In this document: positions 11,791-38,894 of the stretch, piece after piece
Layout: every line of letters begins with the position of its first letter
Position numbering within the stretch: position 1 is the first letter of the stretch
Assembly: GCF_029633865.1 (NCBI RefSeq)
Contig: NC_079219.1
Coordinates: 59,040,002-59,104,001 of the forward strand
Direction: 5' to 3'
Length of the DNA: 64,000 bases
Source of the DNA: Lampris incognitus
Taxonomy: Eukaryota; Chordata; Actinopteri; Lampriformes; Lampridae
Program-made: the position numbers and the translations under genes
Notes under the pieces: generated by a model
Told to the model about the DNA's origin: nothing
The model's input: the letters and a program-made list of their open reading frames with translations, nothing else
Databases searched by the model: none

Positions 11791-11995
11791 TTCACAAGCA
11801 CATTCCACACATTCTTTCCGGCCCCAAACTGCAGTACTGAGCTTGGCCAGTAATCGCGCACTGACCTCAAAATGGCTGCTGGTTCGTGGGGGCTTGTATT
11901 TAACTACATGTGCCACAGTTGGAGCCAGAGGAGACACAGCAGGGTGAGGCTGCTCCTCAAACACACAATGCTACATTACCCAGTACGGTAGGTGT

Positions 11996-12151
11996 AGAGA
12001 CAACACCGGTACACACTCCAGAACCAGTTGAGCCACGCAGGTCTGGTGGAGACAACACCGGTACACACTCCAGAACTAGTTGAGCCACGCAGGTTTGGTG
12101 GAGACAACACCGGTACACACTCCAGAACCAGTTGAGCCACGCGGGTCTGGT
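11996..12151. repeat. 52-bp minisatellite, three units
   Basis: Three consecutive 52-bp units at 11996-12047, 12048-12099 and 12100-12151. Each contains ACACCGGTACACACTCCAG and GTTGAGCCACGC, with only a few differences between units. Confidence 0.85.
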
Positions 12152-12890
12152 GGAGCAGCAAAGGCTCCACGGAGGTTGACTGAACGCATGTAAAGGGTTC
12201 CCACTGTTGGATATAAAACTGCGTTGTCCCTGGATGTTGTTGTACAACACCTGTACTGGTTATTGGACTGTATATATGTGTTACTCTTTAAAGTAAACCT
12301 GACGAGGGAGACGTCGTGGCATGTTGCAGAGCAGAGTCCCACAGTCATGTGACCACGTGTTACGCTGTGACGCAGCATGGCCAGAGAGGCTGACGTCACG
12401 AACCGGAAGCTCGAATAAAGTTGTTTACGCGTCATCGCGCATTTTACGCGTCGACGCCACCAAACCCTGCGTGTTAAGGCGCAAACGCAACACGCGTGTT
12501 GTGCATTTGAGCAAATAACCTCTTAGAAATGTCTTGTTTGGTATGTTTAACACGTAATATTCCAGCCTGTAGGGGGCGTCATTTGGAGCAGGACTCCCAC
12601 ATCACGTGCCCTAACCTTAACCTCAGCGCGGCGGAGGGAGGGGGGGGTGATCTTGTACTAGGGGGCGTTTCTTGTACTGATGTGGGCGTGTCTTGTACGT
12701 GACGTCCCTGTCATGCAGTGCGCGTACTGTTGGCCAGAAACCCGATGTGAAACAGCGCCCTCGTCTGGACACCATCTTTACTTACAAGGCCCAGCAAACC
12801 GTTCTTTCCGTCAAACTGACAGGAATGGAGTTTATTCTAAGAAAAAAAAAAGATGCAAAAATCTGAATCTTTTGACTGCTGAATGACAGA
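12152..12890. other. Gene-free; CpG-rich, duplicated block
   Basis: Contains the second copy (about 12377-12425) of the segment seen near 4603-4655, then CGCGT/GTGTTAAC-rich sequence. Three CTTGTACT/CTTGTACG-like motifs lie at 12650-12705. No coding region is supported. Confidence 0.45.
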
Positions 12891-13277
12891 AGGGGCGGCG
12901 CGGTGGCGCAGTGTTTAGCGCGATCGCCTCAACGCGGGAGGGTCCTGGGTTCGAACCCCGGGTTGTCCGACCTTGGGGATGGGTCATCCCAGGTCATCCT
13001 GTGGAGTTTGCATGGTCTCCCCGTGTTTGCGTGGGTTTCCTCCGGGGGCTCCGGTTTCCTCCCACAGTCCAAAGACATGTAGGTCAGGTGACTCTGCCGT
13101 ACTACACTGTCTCTAGGTATCAATGTGTGTGTGTGTGTGTGTGTGTGGGGTCCTGTGATGGACTGGCGACCTGTCCAGGGTGTCTCCCCGCCTGCCGCCC
13201 TGTGACTGCTGGGATAGGCTCCAGCATCTCCTGACCCTGATTGGGTGAAGTGGCTTGGACGCTGGATGGGTGGATGG
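12891..13277 (+). mobile_element. tRNA-derived SINE, family S1 (full length)
   Basis: The tRNA-like 5' end has A-box-like GGCGCAGTGTTTAG and B-box GGTTCGAACCCC. A conserved central body follows (TGGAGTTTGCATGGTCTCC; CCTCCCACAGTCCAAAGAC). A (GT)n stretch at about 13124-13146 leads to a 3' end with TGTCCAGGGTGTCTCC and terminal GGATGG repeats, as in LINE-tailed teleost SINEs. Copies or fragments recur at 37892, 51208, 55621 and 60122, and a variant with a different 3' end at 45112 and 47262. Confidence 0.85.
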
Positions 13278-13364
13278 CCTGAATCTGGCTCCCGTGCACC
13301 CCGTCTCCCTCATAAAATGCGTGTGTGCGGGTGAACATGAGGCAAAGAGATATAAGACATCATG

Positions 13365-15451
13365 TAAATCCAGTTTTTAATCAACATTTGAAAACAAAAC
13401 GGACAAATCAAGATTGTTTTGCCATAACTAAACGCTGTATTAACACTTTAAATTCCATTAATTCACTTAGGAAATCACATTGAAAGAGAAAAAAAAAATG
13501 ACAAAACATTTAAAAAGCAAATTTCAGAGAGGAAGGGGTAACATTTTGAAAGTATTTTCATCGACACGGTCAATGTCTCTTCAGCCGTCTCAAGGAACTA
13601 CTGGTGTTAAATGAAAGCGCAGTTCTGATTCTCACACAGTGTGAACAGGCGGTCCTCACAGAAACAAGGGCAGAGGATGAGGGCGATGAGGAGGGGAGGT
13701 TTGGTGGTGGTGCATATGGACAGACTATTACCAACAACTTTTCCCTCCCATAGATCTGAATTCATGATTCATAATTAAAGATCGGTTCAGAAGATATCAG
13801 AGAAACGCAGTTTAAAAAGTTTCAGCTTGTAGTTAGGTCTCCAGCAAAATCACTTTCTAGTAGCAAGGTGCAGGAGGGATGTTCAAGTGTGTTTTATGAT
13901 TTTCTAATTAACCTCTACGGAGCCCCGTTCAATAAGTTGTGATACCTGCCTCTGGTGCCATTATTTTTTTCATGACAACGAACCAACAACTTTCAGCTGG
14001 GCTAGTTTTTCTGGTCACGTCAAGATGAAACGATTAAAAACCCAGATGATTTGGTTGCAGTATACTTACTGCCCTGCAGCAGTCAGCAGTACCACATGAG
14101 TCGTTTGTATTAGTCATGTTTATTTGGTCTTGTGAAAGAGGTGAGATGCTGTACAGAAAAGACACCTGGGTCCAACACATCTGTCTGACGTCCCACATTT
14201 GTTGGTAAATGAAGAAAAGAAATAAAATGGTAAATGCGATGCTAGAGCATGAGACAGTGACATGTATGAGGACAGACATCGACGACTGACACGGGGCCTA
14301 ACCCATTCGCTATACTACTGGACTCGGACGTGAAAAAGTAACATTAAGGCTTTTTGGCCAGGAACAGACAGATCCTCACTAACACCAACCCAAAATATGC
14401 TTACTAATATTCATGGCCACATATGCAGTGTTCTACTCTTTCGTTTTCTTTCGGGGAAATTGTTCAGGACTGAACTGTTGAGACAGAATGATCTCACCTG
14501 CTAAAAGTGATGCACAACAGATGGAAGCAAAACGTTTTACTGAGGAAAACAAACAAACAAACAAACAAAAATTGGCATTACTGAAAAGGTACTGTTCTAG
14601 CGCCTCCTCTGATTCTTGTGCCTAAATACAAGGTGATATTACATCTTAAATCAGTGAAGTTACACACAAGTATTTGGAACAACAACGGCTGACATTCATA
14701 TAAGAGTCCAAATGACAACAGTTTCTCTAACAAACGTCCTGAGGGGGGCAGTAGTTGGATGAAAATGAAGAAACTTGACGAAATGAATGATTCCTGCTAC
14801 GGGGAAAAACCGAATTCACAAAATGAGGCCGTCTTCGCTAACCTTTCTAATAAAAATGGCATAACTGAAGTAGATGATATCGCTATATCTATACTGGAAA
14901 GTCAAACTAAAAATGCCCTTGTTATCCTCTCCATCTCCCACTTGTCCCGCTACAACAGATGAACACTCCTGTAATCCTGCCATCCTTCTGAAGAAGAATC
15001 CAGTCCTAATGATCTTAAAACAAGCTACTTCCAATTAAATACAAACCTTTAAATGTGGCACCCCCCTCCCACCCAGAACGACATCCCTTTCACACAAAGT
15101 ATAAAAATGGTTTAAGCCCCACCCCAACCTGTTACTACACACATTTCGCAAAATCCTTTGACCCCCCCCCCCCCAAATCCAGCCCTCTTGGTTTTGATAG
15201 TATACAAACCCTCCCCATTCTTTTCGTCCTCCAATTCCAAATCTCCATGTTGACATAAACGCTAGACATTTCACGTAGATCTCAAACGATATCACTGAAA
15301 GAACCAAAGCCACTTTCCAAATGGTTAATAACTGAGATCTACCTGAAATGTTGGGCTAACCATATGACTAAGGGGGTCGATTTGGAATTGGGCGGTGCAT
15401 GCCCCCCCACCCCCCACCCCATCCCCCTGCCCTCTTCTCCTGGGACCTCCT
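13365..15451 (-). other. Probable u2af2 3' untranslated region
   Basis: This is the only long stretch near u2af2 without a recognisable repeat, and it directly follows the stop codon on the minus strand. A minus-strand ATTAAA-type poly(A) signal lies at about 13375-13380, just before a SINE begins. The extent is an inference from repeat absence and the signal; poly-C at 15160-15175 and 15403-15425 is unremarkable. Confidence 0.4.
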
Positions 15452-28176
<12,725 letters not shown>

Positions 28177-28179
28177 CTC

Positions 28180-28820
28180 TGTGGCTTGCACACTACCGTG
28201 CTGGCTGCGGACGTGTCGCTGAGGTGACGACGGCTAGCTTGCGGGCTAGCGGCGAAGTGACCCAACACTTTTCCCCGACGAAGTGGCGGCGGCGGCGCTA
28301 GCGCTTAGCGCAGCGCAGCGAAGCAGACGGCCGGCGGAGGCGGACGCGGCGAAACGAGCGCTCGGTGAGAACACGACACGGAACCGGGGCGCCCTCGGCC
28401 AGACGAACACCCGCCCTTTGTTTACAAGGCGACAGACGACAACGCCGAAGAAGAGAACGTGTTCGCGTGGGCTAGCTCGCCAAGCTAAGCTAAGCTAAGC
28501 TAGCTAGCGTGTAGCAAAGTCCAGAGAAGGGGCCTGCGCTCGAGCAGCCGTGTGGAGGAGACCCGTCGGCGCTAGTCCGCCACCGCTCGAGCCCGACGAA
28601 TAAGCGCCGTTATTCCCGCGTGAAACACAAAGCCAGACAGGCCACCGTCCGGTCGCCGGTCCTCGGATGTGCGATAACGAAGCCTTGCAACGACTAAACG
28701 GGAGCAATAACGTCAGCCGGGATCTCGGTGTGCCCGCTTTCTGCTTAGTCTCCCTGGCACCCCCCTTGACACCGGAAGTTGATGAACCAGACTTCCGGGG
28801 ACCGGAAAGGTTCTTTAGAG
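28180..28820 (-). promoter_or_regulatory. CpG-rich u2af2 promoter region
   Basis: CpG density rises sharply immediately upstream of the u2af2 start codon and falls near 28820. ETS-type CCGGAAGT/ACTTCCGG motifs lie at 28772-28779 and 28791-28798. There is no obvious TATA box, typical of a housekeeping CpG-island promoter. The transcription start cannot be fixed from sequence alone. A GCTAA repeat at 28480-28505 is minor. Confidence 0.55.
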
Positions 28821-28884
28821 CCTGAAGGAGACTGCATCCCAGCTCAGCGCAATGCTCCCTCAGCCCTGTGGGTTAGCTAGCGAA

Positions 28885-29235
28885 TAATAATAACTATAAT
28901 AATAATAATAATAATAATGCATTTTATTTGTGGGCGCCTTTCAGAGCACTCAAGGACACCTTACAGTTTAGAAAAACAAAACAAAACAAAACAAGCAGCA
29001 CTATCAGACAGCATAAAGTCAGAATAAGCAGGGTAGACAATAAAAGGTGAACACAACAGATAGTATAAAATCATCCTCTGCACAAAGCTCAGGGAGGCGT
29101 GGATCAGACTGACTATGCAGGTTTGGAAAGGTGCGTTTTGAGGTGGGATGTGAAGGTTGAAAGAGAGTCGGTGTTGTGAAGGTCTTGTGGGAGAGAGGTC
29201 CTTGGGTGGGGGGCAGAATGACTGAAGGCTCTAGT
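28885..29235 (+). repeat. Teleost LINE-type 3' repeat, (AAT)n-associated
   Basis: An (AATA/AAT)n run is followed by GCATTTTATTTGTGGGCGCC, TTTCAGAGCACTCAAGGAC and CACCTTACAG, then (AAAAC)n. This layout is familiar from antisense LINE 3' ends in fish. No coding region is left. Confidence 0.5.
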
Positions 29236-29382
29236 CCCCATGGTTACATTATTGATAGGTTAGCTATCGGTTAAGGTAAGCGTTGGGTTAAGGTTGAGTA
29301 TAAGGTAGGTTAGTTTAAGTTTTGGCAAGGTCAGTGAAATAGAGTTGAGGGAACATAGACACACTCCCCCTTATACGAACTC

Positions 29383-30017
29383 ATGTGGCGTTTCTGTCGA
29401 GTACATGGTTTTCACTTGGAAACACAGTTTTCTAACTTAAATCTGTTTGCTACATCACAAGGAGAAATAAAAGTGGGGATTAAGCATGCACTAAGTATTG
29501 CAAACTGTATGCACAAGCCAGTATGCTGGCACGCAAATATCATGTGTGCAGATGATGTTAAAACTGCTCTTTTTGGGGCCTCCTGTACTCCACTCTATAC
29601 AGCCCAATTGTGGCGCAGTTATAGCAAAGCAAAAAGCTGCAGGTAGCGTATAATGATGCATTCAGCTTCTTGCTCAAGCTTCCAAGATGGACATGTGCAA
29701 GTCGTGTGTTTGTGACTAGTAATGTTCCCACTTTTCATGCTGTGTTGAGCAATTTTATGTACAAATTTATGTGTCGATTAGTTGAATCCAAAAATGTAAT
29801 TATAATGCTCTTAACAGAGCCTACACAAAGTGACACAAGGTACTCCTCTTGTTTCTGGAAACTCTGGAACAAATGTATGTATAGGTTTTAATCATTGTGG
29901 ACTTGTGAACTGCTGTTAGCTATATTTTTGTGTTGTTGTCCTGTGTTGTATTTTTCTTTTTAATATGGACCTACCTATGTGTCTGAATAAAGTAAGATTT
30001 GATTGATTGATTGATTA
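29383..30017 (+). mobile_element. LINE 3' end (C-terminal ORF fragment plus TGAT tail)
   Basis: Two partly overlapping frames read as the end of a LINE polyprotein: MCADDVKTALFGASC with TAQLWRSYSKAKSC at 29545-29640, and MLKLPRWTCASRVFVTSNVP...SCFWKLWNKCMYRF at 29670-29891. A 3' end with AATAAAG and a (TGAT)n tail ends at 30017. A frame change near 29645 shows it is a relic. The 5' body is absent, as usual for truncated LINE insertions. Confidence 0.7.
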
Positions 30018-32519
30018 AGAAAAAAAAATTTTTAAACACAGCATGACATGATTATGACTTATGTGCCATCAGTTTTATAAAAATGTTTTTATCATAATGA
30101 TGGTTTTGTATTGGCCAATGAGAACAATCTGCTATCAAATCTGCAACCAAACTTGAAAATGTTACAAGATTCGAAACAGATCTGTGTAGGCCTACCTTCT
30201 CCTACTTATTAAAGAGTAGTGGGTCAATGATACCTGAAATCATAAGTGAGTTTACTTTTTACCAAATTTATCATTGTAGACAAAGGGGATTCAACCAATT
30301 CATTGCACTGGTACGCCACAATTACCACAAATTACCTAACGCTGAAATCAGTATTCCTGTTGATTTGATTTTTTTTTCTTTTTCGGGAACTCAAGAGACC
30401 TCTAGAAAATGGAGACAACCAAAGCTTATTTTGCAATACTAATGGGACACTGAGAAGAAATGACATTCCCTCCATGTGCACAAATCATTACATTAAGTTT
30501 CTTTTTCTAAAACTGTGGCGCTTACTCAAACATTATTTATGTATTTAATTCGTCTCACACAGAAATTAAGAAAACAATGGTACAGACAGACAGTATAATC
30601 AAGAAGAGTATTGTAAAGGTATTGCAAAGGTGTTGCACAGCACAAAAATTTGTCATCAAAAGTGCAACATCAAAACTGCACCGGTGCATTACAAGTGACA
30701 TCTTGTGGTGAAACTGAAATTATAAATGTTGGTGATACAACAGCTGGTGATAAAACAAATGATTTGCATGGCATCATTACCAAAGCTTATCCTGTTCTCC
30801 TTACAAAGCAAAGACCAGCAGACAACCCATAGCAAACATCTGCAATACCACAGCGCTTCTCCAACTGGCTTCGACATCCAGACAAAACGGCTGGATCCCG
30901 TTGCCAGAAATACACAATTGTCATTAACAGTTTAAGAATGCATCTGAACAAGACATGGGACAGCAGAATACTCTGTTCAGTTTATGGTCACACCATTTTC
31001 CTTCTCTTCAAGTGTTCTCCATACGCTTAAACCTCGAGAAATGAGAAGGAAAAGAAACGGCAGAAAGAACTCCAGATTCAGATTCATTGGATGGACAGTG
31101 TTACAGCGACCATCCAACGTCAACTGTCACAAAAAGTGCCTCAACAGAAATGACATGGAGGCATAACTGAAGTGCAGCCACACTGTCAATTTATTTACCA
31201 TGGAGGATATAAAAAAAATTTGTTTTTTTTTCTCATATAGCCAAGTCTGATTATCATAAGAACAAATAGACAACACAAGCAAAAAGTCACAAAATCAACT
31301 GTTGAGGATGTCAGGAAAGTGCAAGGAACAAAATAACATAAGGAAAACATACTCACAAACCAAAATAAGACCAGGGAACACGGGGCAGTGGGGTAAGATG
31401 TGTGTGTCAGCTGCAGACAGAACCACTCCAACACACCTGCAGGAGTTAGTGATGAAACACAACTGAAGCACTTCTGTCATTAACCTGTGTGTGTGTGTGT
31501 ATGTATGGATGTATATATACATATATATATGTGTATATATACATACACACACATATATAGGTATCTCAAAGGAGGCTGCAGCAGCAGAACTGTGTGAGGC
31601 TACGTGTAAAGAAAAGGACCGTGTTGCGTGAACCGTGTTTAGGTGATAAAGCTGGTGAGTTCTGGGCATTTCTGTGTGTGCCTCTCCATCCTGATGCAAC
31701 GAACCTGGTAAAGAATGTTATTGCAACAGTTTTCTGTAGGATAATGTTGAAGTAATGGCATTGCTCTACAAATACATGGAATGTAGGATAATTTCAACAT
31801 ATACAAATATTGCGATTGAAATTTATTATACTTGTAGATTTATCAAAATTGCACATGTGAATTTTTAGAGGCCTTCTTTATTAGTTATCAGGCAGCCAAT
31901 AATTAAAATGATATAGACAATCAATTATTAAATTGTGAGCCTCGAGCCATAATAGCCATTCAAGAAAAAAAGGAAAGAAATTTCAATGTTTTTTAACCTC
32001 AAAGCTGACACAAAATGGATCCTTGTTATCTAGAAGCAAGGGAGGCAACACCATTCCCTTCATTGATACCATCTTAATAACCAAGACATACTCCTGTGCA
32101 CACATCTCTGACCACAGATGCTGAATCACATAGATATGCTATTTTGCCCTTTTGAGGAAGAGAGAACAATCTACTAGTCCCTTTTCAGCTGCAGCAGGCA
32201 GTCCCACATCCAGACGTTCAACTGCACTCCTTAACGTTAGTCGGTACTGATGAGGACTGCTGGCAGCAACTGTAGTACCTGTACATCATAGAAATAATAA
32301 AAGTGAGGTGACAAAGAAGTGTTCATCTAAAAAGTGTCAGTCTGAATCACAGCTTTTGTGGCCATATCAGAACGCCGTGATATCTGAAGCGTTCCATAAG
32401 TCCTTGGACATCCCTGTTGCTATGAGGTGAGCTGGCCCGCTGCAGCAGAACTTGACTGCCCTCCCTGACGTTCCCATCCATCCCTTAGCTCCTGAAGAGA
32501 GTTTTCATTCCCGTCTTCC
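30018..32519 (-). other. No gene seen; probable ccdc106 3' UTR in the right part
   Basis: The right part (about 31190-32519) directly follows the ccdc106 stop on the minus strand. It has a minus-strand AATAAA-type signal at about 31190-31195, so it may be 3' UTR. 31485-31562 is a compound TG/TA/CA microsatellite. 30018-31190 contains A-rich unique-looking sequence without recognisable genes. Confidence 0.35.
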
Positions 32520-35099
<2,580 letters not shown>

Positions 35100-35109
35100 C
35101 TCGTACCCT

Positions 35110-36345
35110 CCCAATTCACTTTGATGTGAAGAAATCACACACACACATTTGTTGAGTACTCATAATGATGAATCAGCTCAAATTTGTCATCAAATTAGAT
35201 CTGCATATGACTTGATGCTCTACAACCATCTATGAATCCCAGCAGCGCATGGCAAGTTACTTGACACGTCACCATTTAATATTTTAGCAGAAAGGTGTAG
35301 CCTACGCCTAAACTCTGACAGCAGATTGGATTGGTGTGGATTTTAGCATCACCTTGGTCTTAAGTTTTGTCATTTTCCCACTGGAGGCAAGCGTTGCCAT
35401 GTTTGCCATTTATCTTGGCTGTTTTCAGCCTCAGTATAACATGCGAACTGGTGACAAAATAATCATGTTCATGAGAAGCAATGTTGTTTTTGTCATATTT
35501 GCTAAGGGATACTGAAGGTCTAAGGACAGGATGTTGTTGTAAAGCCTCATGAGACAAATTTGTAATTTGTGATATTGGGCTTAAATTCACTCACTCACTC
35601 ACTCACTCACTCACACACACACACACGCACACACACGCATGCATTGCCATGCTGTAATATTTGGACATTAGTCAGAGCTTGGGCATTTGGCGTTAATACG
35701 ATGCTCGTCAAGTGAGTCTGTTAGCCAGACCTAAAGCTTACGCACGGTTCTTACAACGCAGACCCGTCGTCACCCGGCTCTCCATAACGTTATGCAGCAT
35801 TACACGAGAGTAAGCAAGCAGTTAGCAACCCCAAAACCAGTTTCACTCCGACCACCACGCAGAGGCTGGCAAGCTGGTGCAGCAAGAAGGAAAACGGACG
35901 GTCACTTTTAGACGTTTTTCCCTTCCCCAAACACGTTTGCAGGCGGCTGCTATTGGCGTGTTGGAGGCGTCGGGAGATGCGCTGCCCGACTCACGCCGAC
36001 TGGTTACCGTCGACGCTAGCTGCGACGTTAGCCGTCGTTTACACAGCTAGCTACAACCAGATCTATAACCCCATCCTTGCCACACACTTCAACGTTCACT
36101 TGCGTCGCTCGGATATAAACCCCTCTATGCCGGAATCGCGTCGCACGGGATATTTGTACGTACCACTCAACGGTTGTAATAACTTAAATCGTTCACGTGT
36201 AATAAGACGTTATTACTCTGTCGTACCTCCATTACACAATTCTGTCCGCTAGCTAACAAGCTAACAATAACAATTATCGCCGTTTTATTTTTTCATTTTT
36301 TTTCTCCCTCCGACGTCACTTCCGGTTTTAGGATAACGCGCTGAT
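35110..36345 (-). promoter_or_regulatory. Upstream region of ccdc106
   Basis: Upstream of the ccdc106 start. Contains a (CACT)n/(CA)n microsatellite at 35589-35638 and CpG-enriched sequence at about 35680-36270. A paired CRE-like/ETS motif GACGTCACTTCCGG lies at 36312-36325. The promoter and 5' UTR probably lie in 35.7-36.35 kb, but I cannot place the start site. An open frame at 35953-36252 has no homology signal. Confidence 0.35.
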
Positions 36346-36528
36346 GCCCGGCCTCTGATTACGTAAAAGGGGCCCCAACTGGTTAGTGTGCCTCGTTGCA
36401 GATAATTGGCAACCAAGTTAATCACATGGACGCTGTTGTTGGATGTTTAGGGCAGGCTGTATGAAATTAACTCCAGCTGATTCCCGTGCGGTTAGCGCAC
36501 ATCACGAAGAACCAAGTTACTCACGTTT

Positions 36529-36665
36529 ATGAACGAATGAATGAACGAATGCATGAATGCATGAACGAATGCATGAACGAATGCATGCATGAATGAATGC
36601 ATGAACGAATGCATGAATGCCTTTCTTTGTCATTGCACAGCTGTACAACGAAATTAAGTGCAAAG
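36529..36665 (-). repeat. (ATGAATGC/ATGAACGA)n tail with retroposon 3' end
   Basis: Imperfect tetranucleotide tandem repeats (36533-36620) adjoin CTTTCTTTGTCATTGCACAG and TGTACAACGAAATTAAGTGC. The latter is an antisense retroposon 3' end common in fish; the tetranucleotide run is its tail. Confidence 0.5.
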
Positions 36666-36992
36666 TTCTCCCCAGAGGTAAAAATAAAAAATAAAACATA
36701 TACAAACAGACACACACCTGCAGCACAGTCAACATATAGATAACGTATGCATGTAGATAAAGTGCAAAAATAAGTGTAATATCCATTACACTAGATCAAC
36801 AGTCTGTGTATCGCACTAACCCGAGTCAGCGTTTTTTGATCTTCTTCTTTTTTGTTGTTGTTGCACATGCCAAATGTACAGGTGTTATTGCACAGTTACA
36901 GGATTTATATTATTGTTGCGTTATCGGGGTGGGAAAGTCGAGGAAAATCAAAATAATTAAAAAACTTTTTTTCTCTCTCCTTCAGGTGTGAC

Positions 36993-37035
36993 ATGGCCAT
37001 GACTGCCACGGCTGCTGCAGGAGCACCCAGAACAG
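36993..37035 (+). other. Candidate alternative first coding exon of tmem238
   Basis: An ATG follows a good acceptor-like tract (TTTTTTTCTCTCTCCTTCAG). The segment encodes MAMTATAAAGAPRT and ends at ACAG|GTCAGG. Joined to the acceptor at 38278 it stays in frame with the tmem238 start (14 codons plus 1 nt, then CC ATG), giving a 124-aa form. The Ala-rich N terminus resembles that of mammalian TMEM238. Splicing is inferred only from signals and phase. Confidence 0.4.
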
Positions 37036-37891
37036 GTCAGGCAGGTGGGAAGGTGTGTGTGTGTGTGTGTGGGGGGGGTGTCAGGTGTCAGTGGGGGGTG
37101 TCAGGTGTCAGTGTTGACTCACAGCCTACAGGTTCAATCCGGAAACATTCAAATGTCTTCTTGCTGAATGTGAACATTACACATTTTCCAGGGAAGAGAA
37201 GCGCAACGGTAAGCATTCAGAGCCATGTTTCCCCCTGTTCTCTGTGCAGCGTACTGGACAAACCCTTTTAAGAGAAAAAGCCTTCAGTCTGGGATGCAGC
37301 TGTGGCGCCTGTTTTGTCACTGAGCATGGGTTTTAAACCAAACTGCTTTCTGCTGAGCAAGTTTTAAGGGTGTTTCCAAGACTGAGAAAACTATAACCGA
37401 TATATATATACTATATATAACGATACTATTAACTACTACATTTCAGTCTTGGTTTTATTAGAGAATAACACCCAGATGTTTACTGAGGTTGCTAGATACT
37501 TAACATGAATAATGTGATGTTAAGCTGATTTTGACAGACACAAAACAATAAGCCGTTGATGTGAAACCTGGCGGACGATTACACCCAAGTAGCAGATTAA
37601 CGTTAGAGGAATATCGACTGTGTTTAATCTGTCATTGTACATAAAGATTATATCAACAACTCAGCGAAAGAGTGACTTGTGGGTTCTGCTATGCTATGTC
37701 AACACCAGAACGACCGGGATTCACTCCTACCTAAAACGACCATGGGCGGTAGAAATGACGGCCGGGTTTTAAACTCAACATTCTGTCAAGATAAATACCC
37801 AAATGAGATATTAATGCACTGCATATGGTAGTATGTCTGTTAGGGCACGACTGACACCAAAATGAACATTTTAACAACTGTAATACTATTT

Positions 37892-38022
37892 GTGCCCTGT
37901 GATGGCCTGGCAGCCTGTCCAGGGTGTCTCCCCACCTGCCGCCCAGTGACTGCTGGGGTAGGCTCCAGCACCGCCGCGACCCTGAGAGCAGGATAAGCGG
38001 TGCGGATAATGGCTGGATGGAT
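37892..38022 (+). mobile_element. SINE S1, 3' fragment
   Basis: Begins GTGCCCTGTGATGGCCTGG, includes TGTCCAGGGTGTCTCC and GGATAAGCGG, and ends GGCTGGATGGAT. It matches the 3' half of the copy at 12891-13277. Confidence 0.8.
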
Positions 38023-38279
38023 ATAACCGTAGCATCTGTGACATAGACATCGTACTATGTAGGTGCACAAACTCTTAATTCAGACCGCTGGAGAGGAGGA
38101 GAAAAAAAAAAAGAATACAAGCAGTCAACCAAGCCTGGACTGCAGTAGACCATCTTCTGCTTTATATTTATTACCAGTATGACAGGTGAAAAGAAGACCA
38201 TAAAGTGCTGAAGTGTCCATAAAGATAACTACACTCCCTTTTCTTTTCTCTCTTCTCTCTCCCTTAATTCTCCGCAGCC

Positions 38280-38609
38280 ATGTCCATCAAGTATGATGGG
38301 CTGTCCCACTGTAAATTGGCCCTGGTATTTGCTGTGCTGATGGATCTACTTGGCGTGGTGTCTCTCTTGCTAGGGGTCTTCGCCCCACTGGAGATCCAAG
38401 GGCGGGATTTTGGGGACCTGCTGGTGTACTCGGGCGCTCTATTTGTGCTGATGTCCCTGGGAGGCTGGGTCATGTGGTATAGCGGAAACATTGAAGGGCT
38501 GACTTCCAAAAAGGAGCTGGGGGGACCCCTAGGGGGGGCCATGGAACGCCTTGCCTACTCCCTGAGCCGAAGGATACGGATGCCGAGGAGTCACAGCAGC
38601 CCCTCATGA
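38280..38609 (+). CDS. tmem238: TMEM238-family two-pass membrane protein
   Basis: A small membrane protein of unknown biochemical role. The 109-aa frame runs from ATG directly after an acceptor-like TCTCCGCAG|CC to TGA. Two hydrophobic segments are visible: about residues 11-33 (LALVFAVLMDLLGVVSLLLG) and 46-66 (LLVYSGALFVLMSLGGWVMW). A conserved GDLLVYSGAL block and WY-GN motif follow, as in TMEM238. The C-terminal tail is basic and Ser-rich. An upstream in-frame exon (36993-37035) could extend the N terminus. TMEM238 maps to 19q13.42 in human, in the same broader region as U2AF2 and CCDC106, which supports orthology. It converges with the JIP-like gene. Confidence 0.88.
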   Translation: MSIKYDGLSHCKLALVFAVLMDLLGVVSLLLGVFAPLEIQGRDFGDLLVYSGALFVLMSLGGWVMWYSGNIEGLTSKKELGGPLGGAMERLAYSLSRRIRMPRSHSSPS

Positions 38610-38888
38610 AGACTGCAGCCCCAAAACCTGAAGAATCAGTCTGTTTTTAGATGTTGCACCATCATTAATTGCTGTGCCAAACCAAAGCACCGTTGGCAGA
38701 GGAGTGTCGCTGCAGTTACTGCCTCTCTGGTTATCTGGTCTCTCACACACCTCCTTCATACATGGAATATCACCCATCTAATGTCCGCACCACCATTAAA
38801 CTCAGGCACAATTTGTTCCTCTGCAACGGAACACGTCTTTTTTACATTTACTTACAACTTGTACATTATCTCGTGTTACGAAGTATCA

Positions 38889-38894
38889 ATTAAA
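38889..38894 (+). terminator. Poly(A) signal of tmem238
   Basis: ATTAAA about 280 nt after the stop codon, followed by a GT-rich stretch (38931-38942). It is the first plausible signal downstream. Confidence 0.5.

Noticed and set aside
11473-11964. 163-aa minus and 145-aa plus open frames
   Set aside because: Both result from GC-rich GGGCTGGGCT repeats lacking stops; composition is repetitive and there is no recognisable domain.
12926-12965. Possible tRNA gene at the start of the SINE at 12891
   Set aside because: A and B boxes are present but the cloverleaf does not close and the body continues as a SINE.
35953-36252. 99-aa plus-strand open frame
   Set aside because: No motif or splice context; it lies in the CpG-enriched upstream region of ccdc106, where chance open frames are common.
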